Assembly: GCF_963662885.1 (NCBI RefSeq)
Contig: NZ_OY760059.1
Location: forward strand, 434,001-498,000
Origin: an uncultured Pseudodesulfovibrio sp.
GTDB taxonomy: Bacteria > Desulfobacterota > Desulfovibrionia > Desulfovibrionales > Desulfovibrionaceae
Direction: 5' to 3'
DNA: 64,000 nt
Numbering within the stretch: the first letter of the stretch is position 1; every line of letters begins with the position of its first letter. The notes under the pieces are model-generated. The model saw nothing but the letters and a program-made list of their open reading frames with translations, did no database searches and had not been told where the DNA came from. Shown here in pieces: positions 1 to 12,314 of this stretch. A program made the position numbers and the translations under genes.

Positions 1-900
1 CATGCCGGAATCGACGGAAGTGTCGTTTATGACCACGAAATGCGGCTGGATACCCGCCTCGGCCAGGGGTTTGACCGCGTTGTTCACGCTGATGACCACC
101 CCGCGTTCCCGGTTGGCCTTGATCCAGTCGAGCTTTTCGGGCAGGTCCGGCCCGGCGGCGACCAGGATGGCGTCGGTCTCCCGCAACCGGTTGTGCAGCC
201 TGCCGATGGGCGGCGCGGTAAGGTATTCGCCCACGTTCTCGAAGGCGTGCAGCTGCTGATCGTAGAGCAGCCCCCGGTGGATGTCCCGCAGGGGCCGGGA
301 ACGGTTCAGGGCCTGGCCGGACAGCCCGTATATGGCGTGACGGTAGTGTAGCGTCTCAAAATACTGCGCCACCCTGTCGGCCCAGTCGCCATACAGGTCG
401 CTCACCCGATCGGTGACGAAAAAGGCCGGGGTGCCGAGCCGGAACATGTCGCCGGGCAGCATCTCCTGCAAGGGCGGGTCAAAGGAGCGGGGATCGCCGG
501 TGAAGCAGAACAGGTTGGGCCGGTTCAACCCGGCCAGCTTGAAGCGTTCCAGAAAATCCACGAGCACCCGCTCATCCGGTTCAAAGAGGATGACTACCGT
601 GGTCTTGGAGGCCAGAGCCGCGCGCAGTTGCGGGCTGTCGGCCATGCCGAGCAGGACGACCAGCCGGGTCTCGGACAACGCCCTCTCGATGGTGGTGTCC
701 GACTCGAACAGGGCGTAGGCGGACACGGACGGGTCCTCGAAGGGATGGCGGAAAACGGGGTTCTCGAACCGGCACAACTGGGGATGATCGGAAAAGCGAT
801 GCGGACCGGGGTCGCCCCGGCCGTCCCCCACGGGTTCGACCTGCACGCCCCGGCAGAGAATGCCCAGCTCCACCAGAGCGGCTATCTTGCTGTTCTCCAT
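1..900 (-). CDS. DUF115 / MptE-like (Maf-type) protein, partial
   Basis: The open frame runs from ATG at 900, preceded by a GGAAGGGA ribosome site, off the left edge, giving 300 residues without a stop. Residues about 245-300 contain AILVAAGPDLPEKLDWIK followed by VVISVNNAVKPLAEAGIQPHFVV. This is the start of the DUF115/6-hydroxymethylpterin pyrophosphokinase-like domain found in motility accessory (Maf) and flagellin-glycosylation proteins. The roughly 240-residue N-terminal part matches the non-catalytic N-terminal region of such proteins. The usual role is glycosylation of flagellin or other surface structures. That role is inferred from family only, because the C-terminal half and the left-hand neighbours lie outside the window. 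Confidence 0.75.
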   Translation of the reverse strand, partial: MENSKIAALVELGILCRGVQVEPVGDGRGDPGPHRFSDHPQLCRFENPVFRHPFEDPSVSAYALFESDTTIERALSETRLVVLLGMADSPQLRAALASKTTVVILFEPDERVLVDFLERFKLAGLNRPNLFCFTGDPRSFDPPLQEMLPGDMFRLGTPAFFVTDRVSDLYGDWADRVAQYFETLHYRHAIYGLSGQALNRSRPLRDIHRGLLYDQQLHAFENVGEYLTAPPIGRLHNRLRETDAILVAAGPDLPEKLDWIKANRERGVVISVNNAVKPLAEAGIQPHFVVINDTSVDSGM

Positions 901-1072
901 AAGTCCCTTCCAACGCACCGGTTCATGATTCCACACTGTGCAACTTGGCCTTGGCCAACCGCTTTTGTCAAGGGAACCGGGCCTCTCCGCGACAGGTACA
1001 CAGCCCGGGCTTTTTTCTTCGCGGGTTTCATAGTATAGGATTCACGCGACGCACGGCTTTAAGGGAGGACCC

Positions 1073-1558
1073 ATGCTCGACTCGAAACGGCGGAAAAAAT
1101 CGGCGGAATGGACCAGGAACATCCTCCTGGTTTTGGCGGCCGCCGTCATCATCGCCGTGTTCTTCAACCTGGATCTGATGCGCAAGGGCGAGTCCGTGTT
1201 CTCCAACTCCGCGGCCAAGAAGCTCAAGTTCTCAGGGGGGCTCAACCGCAAGGCTTACACGAACTCCGAGATAGACCGGATGCTGGGCTATCTCCGGGCG
1301 CGCAACGACCTCTTCCAGGAGGTCAGGATCGAAGCTTCGCCACAGGACGGATACAAGGCGATCACCCCCGATTCGGACATCATCTTCGAACTCTATGTGA
1401 CCATGACGGACGGGTTCACCTTTTCGACCCCGGCCCGCCGCGTGGACCGGCGCGACCTGGTGGCCTCCCTGCTGAACAAGCTGGACAAGGACCTGCGCGC
1501 CTACCAGAAACTGAAAAAGGAAGGGCGCAACCCTTCGTCCATGATCAATCTCATGTGA
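1073..1558 (+). CDS. membrane-anchored conserved hypothetical protein
   Basis: This is a 161-residue protein starting at ATG after a clear GGGAGGA ribosome site. A short basic N-terminus (KRRKKSAEW) is followed by one hydrophobic helix at about residues 16-33, then a soluble, charged domain of about 125 residues. That arrangement fits an inner-membrane anchor with an exported domain. I recognise no catalytic motif. It lies 23 bases before an FAD-dependent reductase on the same strand and is probably co-transcribed with it. Function unknown. Confidence 0.7.
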   Translation: MLDSKRRKKSAEWTRNILLVLAAAVIIAVFFNLDLMRKGESVFSNSAAKKLKFSGGLNRKAYTNSEIDRMLGYLRARNDLFQEVRIEASPQDGYKAITPDSDIIFELYVTMTDGFTFSTPARRVDRRDLVASLLNKLDKDLRAYQKLKKEGRNPSSMINLM

Positions 1559-1581
1559 TCCCTCCGGGGCATGCCTACGCT

Positions 1582-2730
1582 ATGACTGAAAATTTCGACA
1601 CCATCGTCTGCGGCGGATCGCTGGCGGGCAGCGCCGCGGCCGTGACACTGGCCCGACAGGGCCGGTCCGTGCTCGTCCTGGACAAGGCCGAATTCCCGCG
1701 CACCAAACTCTGCGGCGGCCTGCTCACGTGGAAGACCGTACGCCTTCTGGACCACCTCTTCGGCGAAACCCCCGAGACCCTGCGCGAACAGGGGATCGTC
1801 AAGTACGTGTCCGACCAATATTCCATCCGTTCCTTTACCTCGACCCTGGCCGAGGGGACCCTGTCCTATCCCTTCCATCTGACCGACCGGGTGGAACTGG
1901 ACAACCGCCTGCTCCACCTCGTGCGCCAGGCCGGCGCCCATGTGCGGGAGGGCGAGGAAGTGGTCCGCTGCGACCCGGAATCCGGGGAGGTCCACCTCAA
2001 GGACGGCCGGATCTTCCGGGGCCGGTACATCATCGGCGCGGACGGGGCGCACTCCACGGTGCGTGCGTCCTTTCCCGAGGTGAACCTCAGGGCCATGCGG
2101 CGGTTCACGGCCGCCACCATCGAGGTCAAGATCGCCGCTGCCGACTACCCCGAGCCGGTGGATCGCCCCATTCTGTACATCGGCTTCCTGGACGCGGGAT
2201 ACGGCTGGGTCTTCCCCAACGGCGACCACCTGCTGGTGGGTATCTGCGGCCTGCGCCGCCGCGACACCCACTTTGCCAAACTTTTCCGGACCTACCTCGA
2301 CGTGCTCGGCGTTGACCCTGCCGTCATCACGCACCAGCGCGGCCATCCCCTGCCCTACGGCAGCTTCCTGCACGATCCGGTGCACGCCAACGCCATGCTC
2401 GTCGGCGATGCGGGCGGCTATGTGGAGCCGCTCTTCGGCGAGGGCATCTTCTACGCCCTGTGCACCGGCATGTACGCGGGCCAGGCCGTGGCGCAGGGGC
2501 TGAAAAACGGCACCGCGCCCGGCCCGGAGTATCTCCGCCGACTGCACCGCACCATCCTGCCCGAACTCAACGGCTCCAACACCCTGCGCTGGTTCCTGTT
2601 CCGGGCCATGAAACTGTTCGGCAGCGGAGCCATCAGCCGGTTCGTCAACCTTGGCGCGGGGCCGCTGGGCGACATGGTCCACGGCAAGCGTTCCTATCAC
2701 TGGCTGAAAAAGAAGGACTGGGACTTCTGA
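1582..2730 (+). CDS. geranylgeranyl reductase-family FAD-dependent oxidoreductase
   Basis: This is a 382-residue flavoprotein. Residues 10-16 carry a CGGSLAG dinucleotide-binding turn (variant of GxGxxG). IGADGAHSTVR near residue 150 and LVGDAGGYVEPLFGEGI near 273 are the classic p-hydroxybenzoate hydroxylase / geranylgeranyl reductase FAD motifs. Family members reduce isoprenoid chains or hydroxylate aromatic rings; the substrate here cannot be read. The frame is open far upstream, but ATG at 1582 is the first start that puts the FAD motif at the N-terminus as in the family. Its ribosome site is poor, so translation may be coupled to the preceding gene. Confidence 0.8.
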   Translation: MTENFDTIVCGGSLAGSAAAVTLARQGRSVLVLDKAEFPRTKLCGGLLTWKTVRLLDHLFGETPETLREQGIVKYVSDQYSIRSFTSTLAEGTLSYPFHLTDRVELDNRLLHLVRQAGAHVREGEEVVRCDPESGEVHLKDGRIFRGRYIIGADGAHSTVRASFPEVNLRAMRRFTAATIEVKIAAADYPEPVDRPILYIGFLDAGYGWVFPNGDHLLVGICGLRRRDTHFAKLFRTYLDVLGVDPAVITHQRGHPLPYGSFLHDPVHANAMLVGDAGGYVEPLFGEGIFYALCTGMYAGQAVAQGLKNGTAPGPEYLRRLHRTILPELNGSNTLRWFLFRAMKLFGSGAISRFVNLGAGPLGDMVHGKRSYHWLKKKDWDF

Positions 2731-2833
2731 GCGACGAAGCCCGTCGAGGCGCCCCCGGCTTGAATCATCGCGCCGGGTCATCTATAAGGAGGGACGGCGC
2801 GACCGCGCCGCACGACCTTGCAAGGGAGCACCC

Positions 2834-4237
<1,404 letters not shown>

Positions 4238-4242
4238 CGGCA

Positions 4243-4355
4243 CGGGGGAAGGGGAGAGAGGGAACCCTTTACGTAAAGGATTCCCTCTCTCCCCTTCCCC
4301 CGAACCCCCATCCCTTCCCACCCTCCTAAACTTTTTTTTGCCGCTTGGCGGGGTT
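4243..4355 (+). repeat. intergenic hairpin element, copy 1 (terminator-like)
   Basis: A 28-bp stem with one G-T pair (4243-4270 against 4275-4302, loop ACGT) starts five bases after the NtrX stop. It is followed by CCTAAACTTTTTTTTGCCGCT. The same hairpin plus AACTTTTTG-like tail recurs at many gene ends in this window. It probably terminates the upstream operon. Confidence 0.75.
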
Positions 4356-4433
4356 GTAATAGCAACCCAAGCCTCTGCTTTCTTGGCGCTTTTTCGAGCT
4401 ATGCAGACAACAACATGATGAGAACGAAATAAG

Positions 4434-4500
4434 AAGGTACCTTTTTATCTTGACAGGTCCGATCGGGGAACTATATTTGTGGAGAAAAGGAAGGTACCTA
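4434..4500. promoter_or_regulatory. paired AGGTACCT palindromes flanking the promoter (putative MarR operators)
   Basis: AAGGTACCTT at 4434-4443 is a perfect 10-bp palindrome, and AAGGTACCTA at 4491-4500 repeats its core. One lies just upstream of the -35 and the other just downstream of the expected transcription start, 57 bp apart. The symmetric framing of a strong promoter, with a MarR gene in the operon, suggests autoregulation. Binding is inferred. Confidence 0.55.
4450..4477 (+). promoter_or_regulatory. sigma70 promoter of MarR operon
   Basis: TTGACA at 4450-4455 and TATATT at 4472-4477 are separated by 16 bp. They lie 66 bp before the start of the Gly/Arg-rich gene and between two AGGTACCT palindromes, so the promoter is probably repressed by the MarR protein of the same operon. 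Confidence 0.75.
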
Positions 4501-4542
4501 ATTAATCAGGTGCCACAATCACAAACCGAAAGGAGTAACATT

Positions 4543-5007
4543 ATGTTTGGAAGAAATAACGACGCATACAATGGCAGAGGATTTGGACAAGGCAACGGCG
4601 GCCAGGGCCGGGGACGGCATGGCCAGGGTCGGGGTCGAGGCTTCGGCCAGGGCTCGGGCAGGGGATCCGGACGCGGCCAGGGTCGCGGACAGAACCAGTC
4701 CGGCAACGGCTTTGGCGGACACGGTCATGGTTTCGGCTGCGGCCGGGGCCAGGGGAACGGATTCGGACAGGGCTGCGAACCGGAGCGGTTTGACGACTTC
4801 GGTCAGGGCCGGATGGGCCGTGGGCCTTGCGGAATGGGACGCAACCGTTTCCAGCCTGGCCGCGGCGGCGCATTCCGTGAGTCCATGGGCTACGAAACCG
4901 CCAGTTTCGGCCCCAACGCTGGATTCTGCCCGCTGTGCTCACAGCACTGCCCGCTGAGCGCCCCCTCCTGCCCCAAGGGTGAAGCCTACGCTGCGAGGAT
5001 GCGCTAA
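4543..5007 (+). CDS. Gly/Arg/Gln-rich low-complexity protein with C-terminal Cys cluster
   Basis: This is a 154-residue protein; ATG at 4543 is chosen because AAAGGAGT sits seven bases upstream, although the frame is open to 4450. Residues about 5-75 are degenerate GRGFGQG/GQGRG repeats. The C-terminus has CPLCSQHCPLSAPSC, a cysteine cluster able to bind metal or an Fe-S centre. There is no signal peptide. It is the first gene of an operon with a MarR regulator (gap 2 bp) whose own tail carries the same type of Gly/Arg repeats. I do not recognise a named family. A redox- or metal-sensing role is conceivable but not shown. Confidence 0.75.
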   Translation: MFGRNNDAYNGRGFGQGNGGQGRGRHGQGRGRGFGQGSGRGSGRGQGRGQNQSGNGFGGHGHGFGCGRGQGNGFGQGCEPERFDDFGQGRMGRGPCGMGRNRFQPGRGGAFRESMGYETASFGPNAGFCPLCSQHCPLSAPSCPKGEAYAARMR

Positions 5008-5009
5008 CC

Positions 5010-5582
5010 ATGACCCCTGCCAATCCCGCAACCAACACCGAACTGGCCGGGCTCTTCCGCCTGGCCTCCCGGCTCATGGCCCGCGCCTATCACAGGGGCG
5101 ATTCCGCGCATCACGCCCAGCACAGGGTTCTGTCCCTCCTGCTCCAAAACGGCCCCATGCCACAGGGCGAGCTGCTCGAAATCCTCGACGTGCGCTCCTC
5201 GTCCCTGAGCGAGCTGCTGCGCAAGTTGGAAGACCGCGGGCTCATCCTCCGGGAGCGCAACCCTGAAGATAAACGCGGCTTCATCATCTCTGCCACGGAT
5301 CAGGCTCGCGCCATGGTCCCGGAAAACGACGGCGCTCCGGACGGGCTGTTCGACAGCCTGGACGAAACCGAGCGCGACCAACTGCGCACCATCCTCGGCA
5401 AGCTCGTCGCCTCTCTGCGTGAGGACCCCGCCACCGGCGGCCCGGGACGCGGTTTCGGCGGAGGCGGACGAGGAGGCCGAGGCGGCCACGGCAACGGTCC
5501 CGGAGGCGGCGGACAAGGCTTCGGCAAGGGTCGGGGCGGTCGCGGTAAAGGCTTCGGGCGAGGCCGAGGCGGACGGGGCTAG
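5010..5582 (+). CDS. MarR-family regulator with Gly/Arg-rich tail
   Basis: This is a 190-residue protein. Residues about 10-140 form a MarR winged helix: HRVLSLLLQNGPMPQGELL, then the recognition helix region RSSSLSELLRKLEDRGLI and the wing RNPEDKRGFIISAT. The last 45 residues are GRGFGGGG/GKGRGG repeats, which ordinary MarR proteins lack and which echo the preceding gene product. It starts 2 bp after the previous stop and ends 3 bp before the DUF3861 gene, so the three are co-transcribed. It probably represses its own promoter through the palindromes at 4434 and 4491. Confidence 0.85.
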   Translation: MTPANPATNTELAGLFRLASRLMARAYHRGDSAHHAQHRVLSLLLQNGPMPQGELLEILDVRSSSLSELLRKLEDRGLILRERNPEDKRGFIISATDQARAMVPENDGAPDGLFDSLDETERDQLRTILGKLVASLREDPATGGPGRGFGGGGRGGRGGHGNGPGGGGQGFGKGRGGRGKGFGRGRGGRG

Positions 5583-5585
5583 ACC

Positions 5586-5861
5586 ATGGCGGAACATCGA
5601 TACAAAATCACCGTGGAACCGCTGTCCGGCGAGGCTTCCCAGCCCTTGAGCTTCGAGACCTCCTGCCACGACGACCTGCTGGCCGTCATGGGGAAGATCG
5701 AGACACGCTTCGAACTCCCCCGGGACGAAGCCCGCTCCCTGGGCCTTGGCCTGAAACTCTTCGGCGAGGCCCTCCTTGCGCGGCGCGAAGCCCCGCCTTT
5801 TGACGAGTTGGCTCCCCACTTCGGGCAATTCATGCGAACCTTGAAAAAAAGGCCTACATAA
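5586..5861 (+). CDS. DUF3861 domain protein
   Basis: This is a 91-residue soluble protein that fits DUF3861 over its whole length: HRYKITVEPLS at the start, LSFETSCHDDLLAVMGKIE in the middle and FDELAPHFGQFMRTLKK at the end. The family has no assigned function. It is the third gene of the MarR operon and starts 3 bp after the MarR stop codon. Confidence 0.8.
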   Translation: MAEHRYKITVEPLSGEASQPLSFETSCHDDLLAVMGKIETRFELPRDEARSLGLGLKLFGEALLARREAPPFDELAPHFGQFMRTLKKRPT

Positions 5862-5978
5862 CACGCCAACGGCGCGATAAAGGCGGGTTCATCCAACTTT
5901 TCCGGCCCCCCCTGTTTACAGAGGGGGGTATGATGGTCATACTTTCCGGAGAGGATGAAAACGACAAAGGACGCCGAC

Positions 5979-6695
5979 ATGAGCTGGGACCCGGATAGAT
6001 ACGAAGCATGGTTCGACACTCCCGAGGGGCGCTATGCCCTGGATCGGGAGGTCATGCTGCTCCAGGATGTCCTGGCCGGTTGGCCCCGGCGCAAGCGCAA
6101 GATCCTGGAGATCGGCTGCGGCACCGGGCTGTTCCTTGAAACCCTCTACCAGATGGGCCTCGACGTCACCGGGCTGGACCGCTCGCCCGAGATGATCGCG
6201 GCCGCGCGCCAGCGGTTCGGCAACCGGGCCGAGCTGCACGTGGGCTACGGCGAGCACATGCCCTACTCGGACAACGAGTTCGACTACGCCCTGCTGTGGT
6301 CCGTGCTCGAATTCTCCGGCGAGCCCGAAGCCATGCTGGTCGAGGCGGCGCGGGTAGCCGAAAAGGGGCTGCTCATCGGCTTCCTGAACAAGAACTCCCT
6401 GTACTACTACATGAACGTGCGCGGCACCGAGACATCCCTGTCCCGGGCGCACTGGTTCACCTGGTGCGAGATGCAGGACCTCATCCACCGGGCCACCGGC
6501 ATTCGCCCCACCATGGCCCGTTCGGTCCTGGCCGGGCCCATGAAGACCTGGAAATCCACCGGACTGGCCAATCTGGCCAACGGACACCTGCTGCCGCCCG
6601 CGCTGGGCGCGTTTGTGGCCGTGCGCGTGGACTTCACCAACATGAAGCCGCTCACCCCGCTCTTCGCCTGGAAGGGCGAACCCGAAATGGGCTAG
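5979..6695 (+). CDS. class I SAM-dependent methyltransferase
   Basis: This is a 238-residue protein from ATG at 5979, chosen for AAGGA seven bases upstream and the family-like start MSWDPDRYEAWF; an ATG at 5955 adds eight residues. Motif I is ILEIGCGTGLFLE, motif II is VTGLDRSPEMI, and DYALLWSVLEF follows. This is the Methyltransf_11 fold. The substrate is unknown. It lies 5 bp upstream of a glycosyltransferase gene, so a carbohydrate or envelope substrate is possible. Confidence 0.8.
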   Translation: MSWDPDRYEAWFDTPEGRYALDREVMLLQDVLAGWPRRKRKILEIGCGTGLFLETLYQMGLDVTGLDRSPEMIAAARQRFGNRAELHVGYGEHMPYSDNEFDYALLWSVLEFSGEPEAMLVEAARVAEKGLLIGFLNKNSLYYYMNVRGTETSLSRAHWFTWCEMQDLIHRATGIRPTMARSVLAGPMKTWKSTGLANLANGHLLPPALGAFVAVRVDFTNMKPLTPLFAWKGEPEMG

Positions 6696-6700
6696 GCGAC

Positions 6701-7936
6701 ATGGCCCGGCACCGCTTCAGCCTGTCCATCGTCATCCCGGTCTGGAACGGCTGGGACCTGACGGAGCCGTGTCTGCGCTCCCTGGCCGAACACACCCCGG
6801 ACGACGACTTCCAGGTCGTTCTGGCCGACAACGGCTCCACGGACCAGACTGCCACCGCCGCCCCGACCCTCGGCCAAGCCTTGTTCGGCGACCGTTTCAT
6901 CCACCATCGTCTGCCCGGGAACCTCGGCTTTGCCAAAGCCTGCAACGCGGGTGCGCAAGCCTCCTCAGCCGCGAACCTCTTCTTCCTGAACAACGACACC
7001 CGGGTCACGGCCAACTGGCTGCCGCCGCTCATGGAAGCCCTTCGCGCCGACCGCCGACTGGCCGGAGTCGGCCCCCTGCTCCTGTTCCCTGAGGACGAAT
7101 CCGTTCGAGCCGGACGGGTCCAGCACCTGGGCATCGCCGTGGCCGACAACATGGAGTTCCGCCACCTCTACGAATATTTCCCGCCGGACCACCCGGCCGT
7201 GCAGCGGCAGCGCACCTTCAGCGTCATCACTGCCGCCGCCCTGCTCATGCCCGCCCCGCTCTTCCGCGCCCATGGCGGCTTTCACGAAGAATTCGTCAAC
7301 GGCATGGAGGACGTTGACTTGTGCTGCCGCATCGCCCAAAAAGGCGGCCGGTTCTCTGTTATCCCGCAAAGCATTATCCACCACCATACCCACGGCACCG
7401 AAGGCCGCTTCGACCACGAGTCCGCCAATCTGCGCCTGCTCCGCGCCCGCTGCCGCGACGCCCGCGAAGACTTCTGCGCCCTGCTGCGCGAGGACGGCTT
7501 CGAACCCGTCCTGACCCCATGGCTCGACCTGGCCGTGCAACCGTCCGCGTCGCGCCTTGCCGAACTCAACGCCGTGCTTCACGCCTCACCCGAGATCCAC
7601 CGCCTCCAAACCCTGCTCCTCCAGGAACCGTTCTGGGATCAGGGGTACGCCCGACTGGCCGCCCTGTTCGAACAACAGGCTCAGCCTCGTGAGGCCATGG
7701 CCGCGGCCTACCTGCGTTCCCTGCTCTGCCCCGGTCTCGATGCCCTGCGCGAGTGCACGCGCCTGCTGCGCCTGTGCGACATCCCCCGCATGGCCGACCG
7801 CTATGCCACACGGCTCGCGGCCCTGGAAGACACCCTGGCCGACCGCGAAGGACTGCGCAAGAAAGCCCGCTCCCTGCTCCACACCACCCACGACGACGCC
7901 GTCCGGCGACAGCTCGAGACGTTTTTGGCTGAATAG
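6701..7936 (+). CDS. GT2-family glycosyltransferase
   Basis: This is a 411-residue protein. The N-terminal GT-A domain has SIVIPVWNGWDL, VVLADNGSTDQT, LPGNLGFAKACNAG, FLNNDTRV (the DxD-like metal site) and MEDVDLCCRIAQKGG, typical of rhamnosyl/GT2 enzymes. The C-terminal 130 residues are helical and TPR-like (QPREAMAAAYLRSLL). ATG at 6701 is the first start compatible with the GT2 N-terminus and lies 5 bp after the methyltransferase stop. It probably adds a sugar to a surface polysaccharide or protein. The acceptor is unknown. Confidence 0.85.
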   Translation: MARHRFSLSIVIPVWNGWDLTEPCLRSLAEHTPDDDFQVVLADNGSTDQTATAAPTLGQALFGDRFIHHRLPGNLGFAKACNAGAQASSAANLFFLNNDTRVTANWLPPLMEALRADRRLAGVGPLLLFPEDESVRAGRVQHLGIAVADNMEFRHLYEYFPPDHPAVQRQRTFSVITAAALLMPAPLFRAHGGFHEEFVNGMEDVDLCCRIAQKGGRFSVIPQSIIHHHTHGTEGRFDHESANLRLLRARCRDAREDFCALLREDGFEPVLTPWLDLAVQPSASRLAELNAVLHASPEIHRLQTLLLQEPFWDQGYARLAALFEQQAQPREAMAAAYLRSLLCPGLDALRECTRLLRLCDIPRMADRYATRLAALEDTLADREGLRKKARSLLHTTHDDAVRRQLETFLAE

Positions 7937-7939
7937 GCG

Positions 7940-8033
7940 GGGAGAATCGGGGCGCTGCCCCGAACCCCGCCAGGGAACCTTTTGGAAAAGGTTCCCTGGA
8001 CCCTCCAAAACTTTTTGTGTCGCCTGCGGCGAA
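7940..8033 (+). repeat. intergenic hairpin element, copy 2
   Basis: After the glycosyltransferase stop there is a GGGGCGCTGCCCC mini-hairpin. A perfect 30-bp palindrome at 7970-7999 (arm CCAGGGAACCTTTT) follows, then CCTCCAAAACTTTTTGTGTCGCC. It faces an inverted copy at 8120-8225. It is terminator-like for the + strand gene. Confidence 0.75.
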
Positions 8034-8119
8034 CGGAAAGTGAAGGAAGGATGTTGGTTACGCTTGGTCACGGCAGAAAAAAACTTCCCGCAACCGCACA
8101 TTCCGCACAGCGGCTACAA

Positions 8120-8225
8120 GAAGTTTCGGAAAAGGAGGGGATGGGGGTTCGGGGGAAGGGGGAAGGGGAGGGAAAAGCCCTTTTCAAAGGGTTTTCCCTC
8201 CCCTTCCCCCGCCCGTCGGAGACGT
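8120..8225 (-). repeat. intergenic hairpin element, copy 3 (inverted)
   Basis: Read on the - strand it follows the M16 protease stop. The hairpin at 8158-8210 (outer arm GGGGGAAGGGGAGGG) is followed by CCGAAACTTCTTGTAGCCGC. It resembles copy 1 in sequence and is the right-hand partner of copy 2. Confidence 0.7.
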
Positions 8226-8228
8226 TTT

Positions 8229-11138
<2,910 letters not shown>

Positions 11139-11262
11139 AAACGCTCTCTTTTCTTTTGTATTCGATTATGCGCGGGCGCCCGGTACCGGAACCGCCTGCG
11201 GGAAGCCCCGGTATACACTACCATGACCCGCCGGGCAAAGTGGAGAAAAATGCAAAAAAACC

Positions 11263-11291
11263 TTGACGGGCACCCGGCTCATCCTTAGTGT
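11263..11291 (+). promoter_or_regulatory. putative promoter of peroxiredoxin gene
   Basis: TTGACG at 11263-11268 and a weak TAGTGT at 11286-11291 are separated by 17 bp. A TAGGAAT-like palindrome starts 10 bp downstream. Confidence 0.5.
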
Positions 11292-11300
11292 CTTGAAAAC

Positions 11301-11315
11301 GGTAATCATTCCTAC
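11301..11315. promoter_or_regulatory. PerR-like box upstream of peroxiredoxin
   Basis: GGTAATCATTCCTAC. On the other strand it reads TAGGAAT-G-ATTACC, one complete and one imperfect half-site of TAGGAAT-N-ATTCCTA. Matching sites precede a small wHTH gene (36766) and rubrerythrin (55870). It lies just after the predicted promoter, so it would suit a repressor. Confidence 0.6.
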
Positions 11316-11354
11316 AAAAATTTCAACCTATGAAAAATCAAAGGGAAAAATAAT

Positions 11355-11987
11355 ATGAGCAACGATTTCGAGACCAACGATACCATGCCTGATTTCGCCA
11401 AAGTGGGCCAGCCCGTACCCGAGTTTACGCTGGAGGCCTTCGACCCCACCGAGGGCGGGTTCACCGAGGTGGACCTGGGCGCGCTGCGCAAGGAAGGCAA
11501 ATGGGCCATCCTGTTCTTCTACCCCGCGGACTTCACCTTTGTCTGCCCCACCGAGCTGGCCGACCTGGCCACCCGTCACGAGGATCTGAAAAAACTCGGG
11601 GCCGAGGTTATCTCCGTGTCCACGGACACCAAATTCTCGCACATGGCCTGGCGGTCCGACGAGCGCATGCTGGAAAACGTGAAATTCAAGATGGCGGCCG
11701 ACCCCACCGGTGAAGTCTCCCGGTTCTTCGACGTCTGGGATTACGAAACCGGCCTGGCCCTGCGCGGCACCTTCGTCATCAATCCGGAAGGCGTTCTGGT
11801 CTCCTCCGAGATCAATTTCTACAACGTGGGCCGCAACGCGGATGAGCTGGTCCGCAAAGTGGAAGCCAACACCTACCTCATCGACCACCCCGCCGAAGTC
11901 TGCCCGGCCAAATGGACTCCGGGCGGCAAGACCCTGACCCCCAACGACGGGATGGTCGGAAAGGTCTACGAAGCGCTGAACGATTAG
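11355..11987 (+). CDS. peroxiredoxin (AhpC/TSA family, 2-Cys type)
   Basis: This is a 210-residue peroxidase. The peroxidatic cysteine is C64 in ADFTFVCPTELAD, and the resolving cysteine is C183 in HPAEVCPAKWTPG, as in typical 2-Cys AhpC/Prx1 enzymes. It reduces H2O2 and organic peroxides in the cytoplasm using thioredoxin or AhpF-type reductants; no reductase gene is adjacent. A PerR-like palindrome upstream suggests peroxide control. A strong GC hairpin follows the gene. Confidence 0.93.
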   Translation: MSNDFETNDTMPDFAKVGQPVPEFTLEAFDPTEGGFTEVDLGALRKEGKWAILFFYPADFTFVCPTELADLATRHEDLKKLGAEVISVSTDTKFSHMAWRSDERMLENVKFKMAADPTGEVSRFFDVWDYETGLALRGTFVINPEGVLVSSEINFYNVGRNADELVRKVEANTYLIDHPAEVCPAKWTPGGKTLTPNDGMVGKVYEALND

Positions 11988-12029
11988 ACGGCAGCGATCT
12001 CACACTCTCGCTGACCTGTTGCATAAAAC

Positions 12030-12068
12030 GCCCCCCGCCGGACGGTCCGGCGGGGGGCTGTTTTCTTT
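12030..12068 (+). terminator. rho-independent terminator after peroxiredoxin
   Basis: A stem GCCCCCCGCCGGAC/GTCCGGCGGGGGGC is followed by TGTTTTCTTTT, 42 bp after the stop codon. Confidence 0.85.
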
Positions 12069-12081
12069 TGGGGCTTGTCCC

Positions 12082-12177
12082 CTTCGGGAGACCAGGGCGC
12101 TGCCCTGGACCCGCCAAAGAACCCTTTGAAAAGGGTTCTCTGGACTTTCCTAAACTTTTTCTGTCGCTCCGCGAAGG
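12082..12177 (+). repeat. intergenic hairpin element, copy 4
   Basis: CCAGGGCGCTGCCCTGG, then a near-palindrome AGAACCCTTTGAAAAGGGTTCT, then CCTAAACTTTTTCTGTCGC. It faces an inverted copy at 12246-12306. Here a classical terminator already precedes it, so termination is not its only possible role. Confidence 0.7.
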
Positions 12178-12245
12178 TTGTGCGGCGGCGGTAGCCGCAA
12201 CAGGAATGCCTTGTCTTCCCACACTTCGCGAAGCGGAACCAAACA

Positions 12246-12306
12246 GTTTGGGAGATTCTCAAGAACCTTTTTCAAAAGGTTCTTGAGCCGCCGGAGGCAT
12301 ACTTTT
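12246..12306 (-). repeat. intergenic hairpin element, copy 5 (inverted)
   Basis: Read on the - strand: CCTCCGGCGGCTCAAGAACC, the facing arm of the palindrome, then CTCCCAAACTG. It begins 9 bases after the stop of the downstream-facing Usp gene and pairs with copy 4. Confidence 0.7.
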
Positions 12307-12314
12307 CAGTCCGC

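Noticed and set aside
977..1016. CCGGGC/GCCCGG hairpin with T-run between divergent genes, as a terminator
   Set aside because: No + strand gene ends upstream. A leader attenuator cannot be supported because no leader peptide or promoter is clear.
4543..5582. Gly/Arg repeats as a CRISPR-like or tandem DNA repeat
   Set aside because: Repeats are degenerate at DNA level, in frame, and lie within genes that have good starts.
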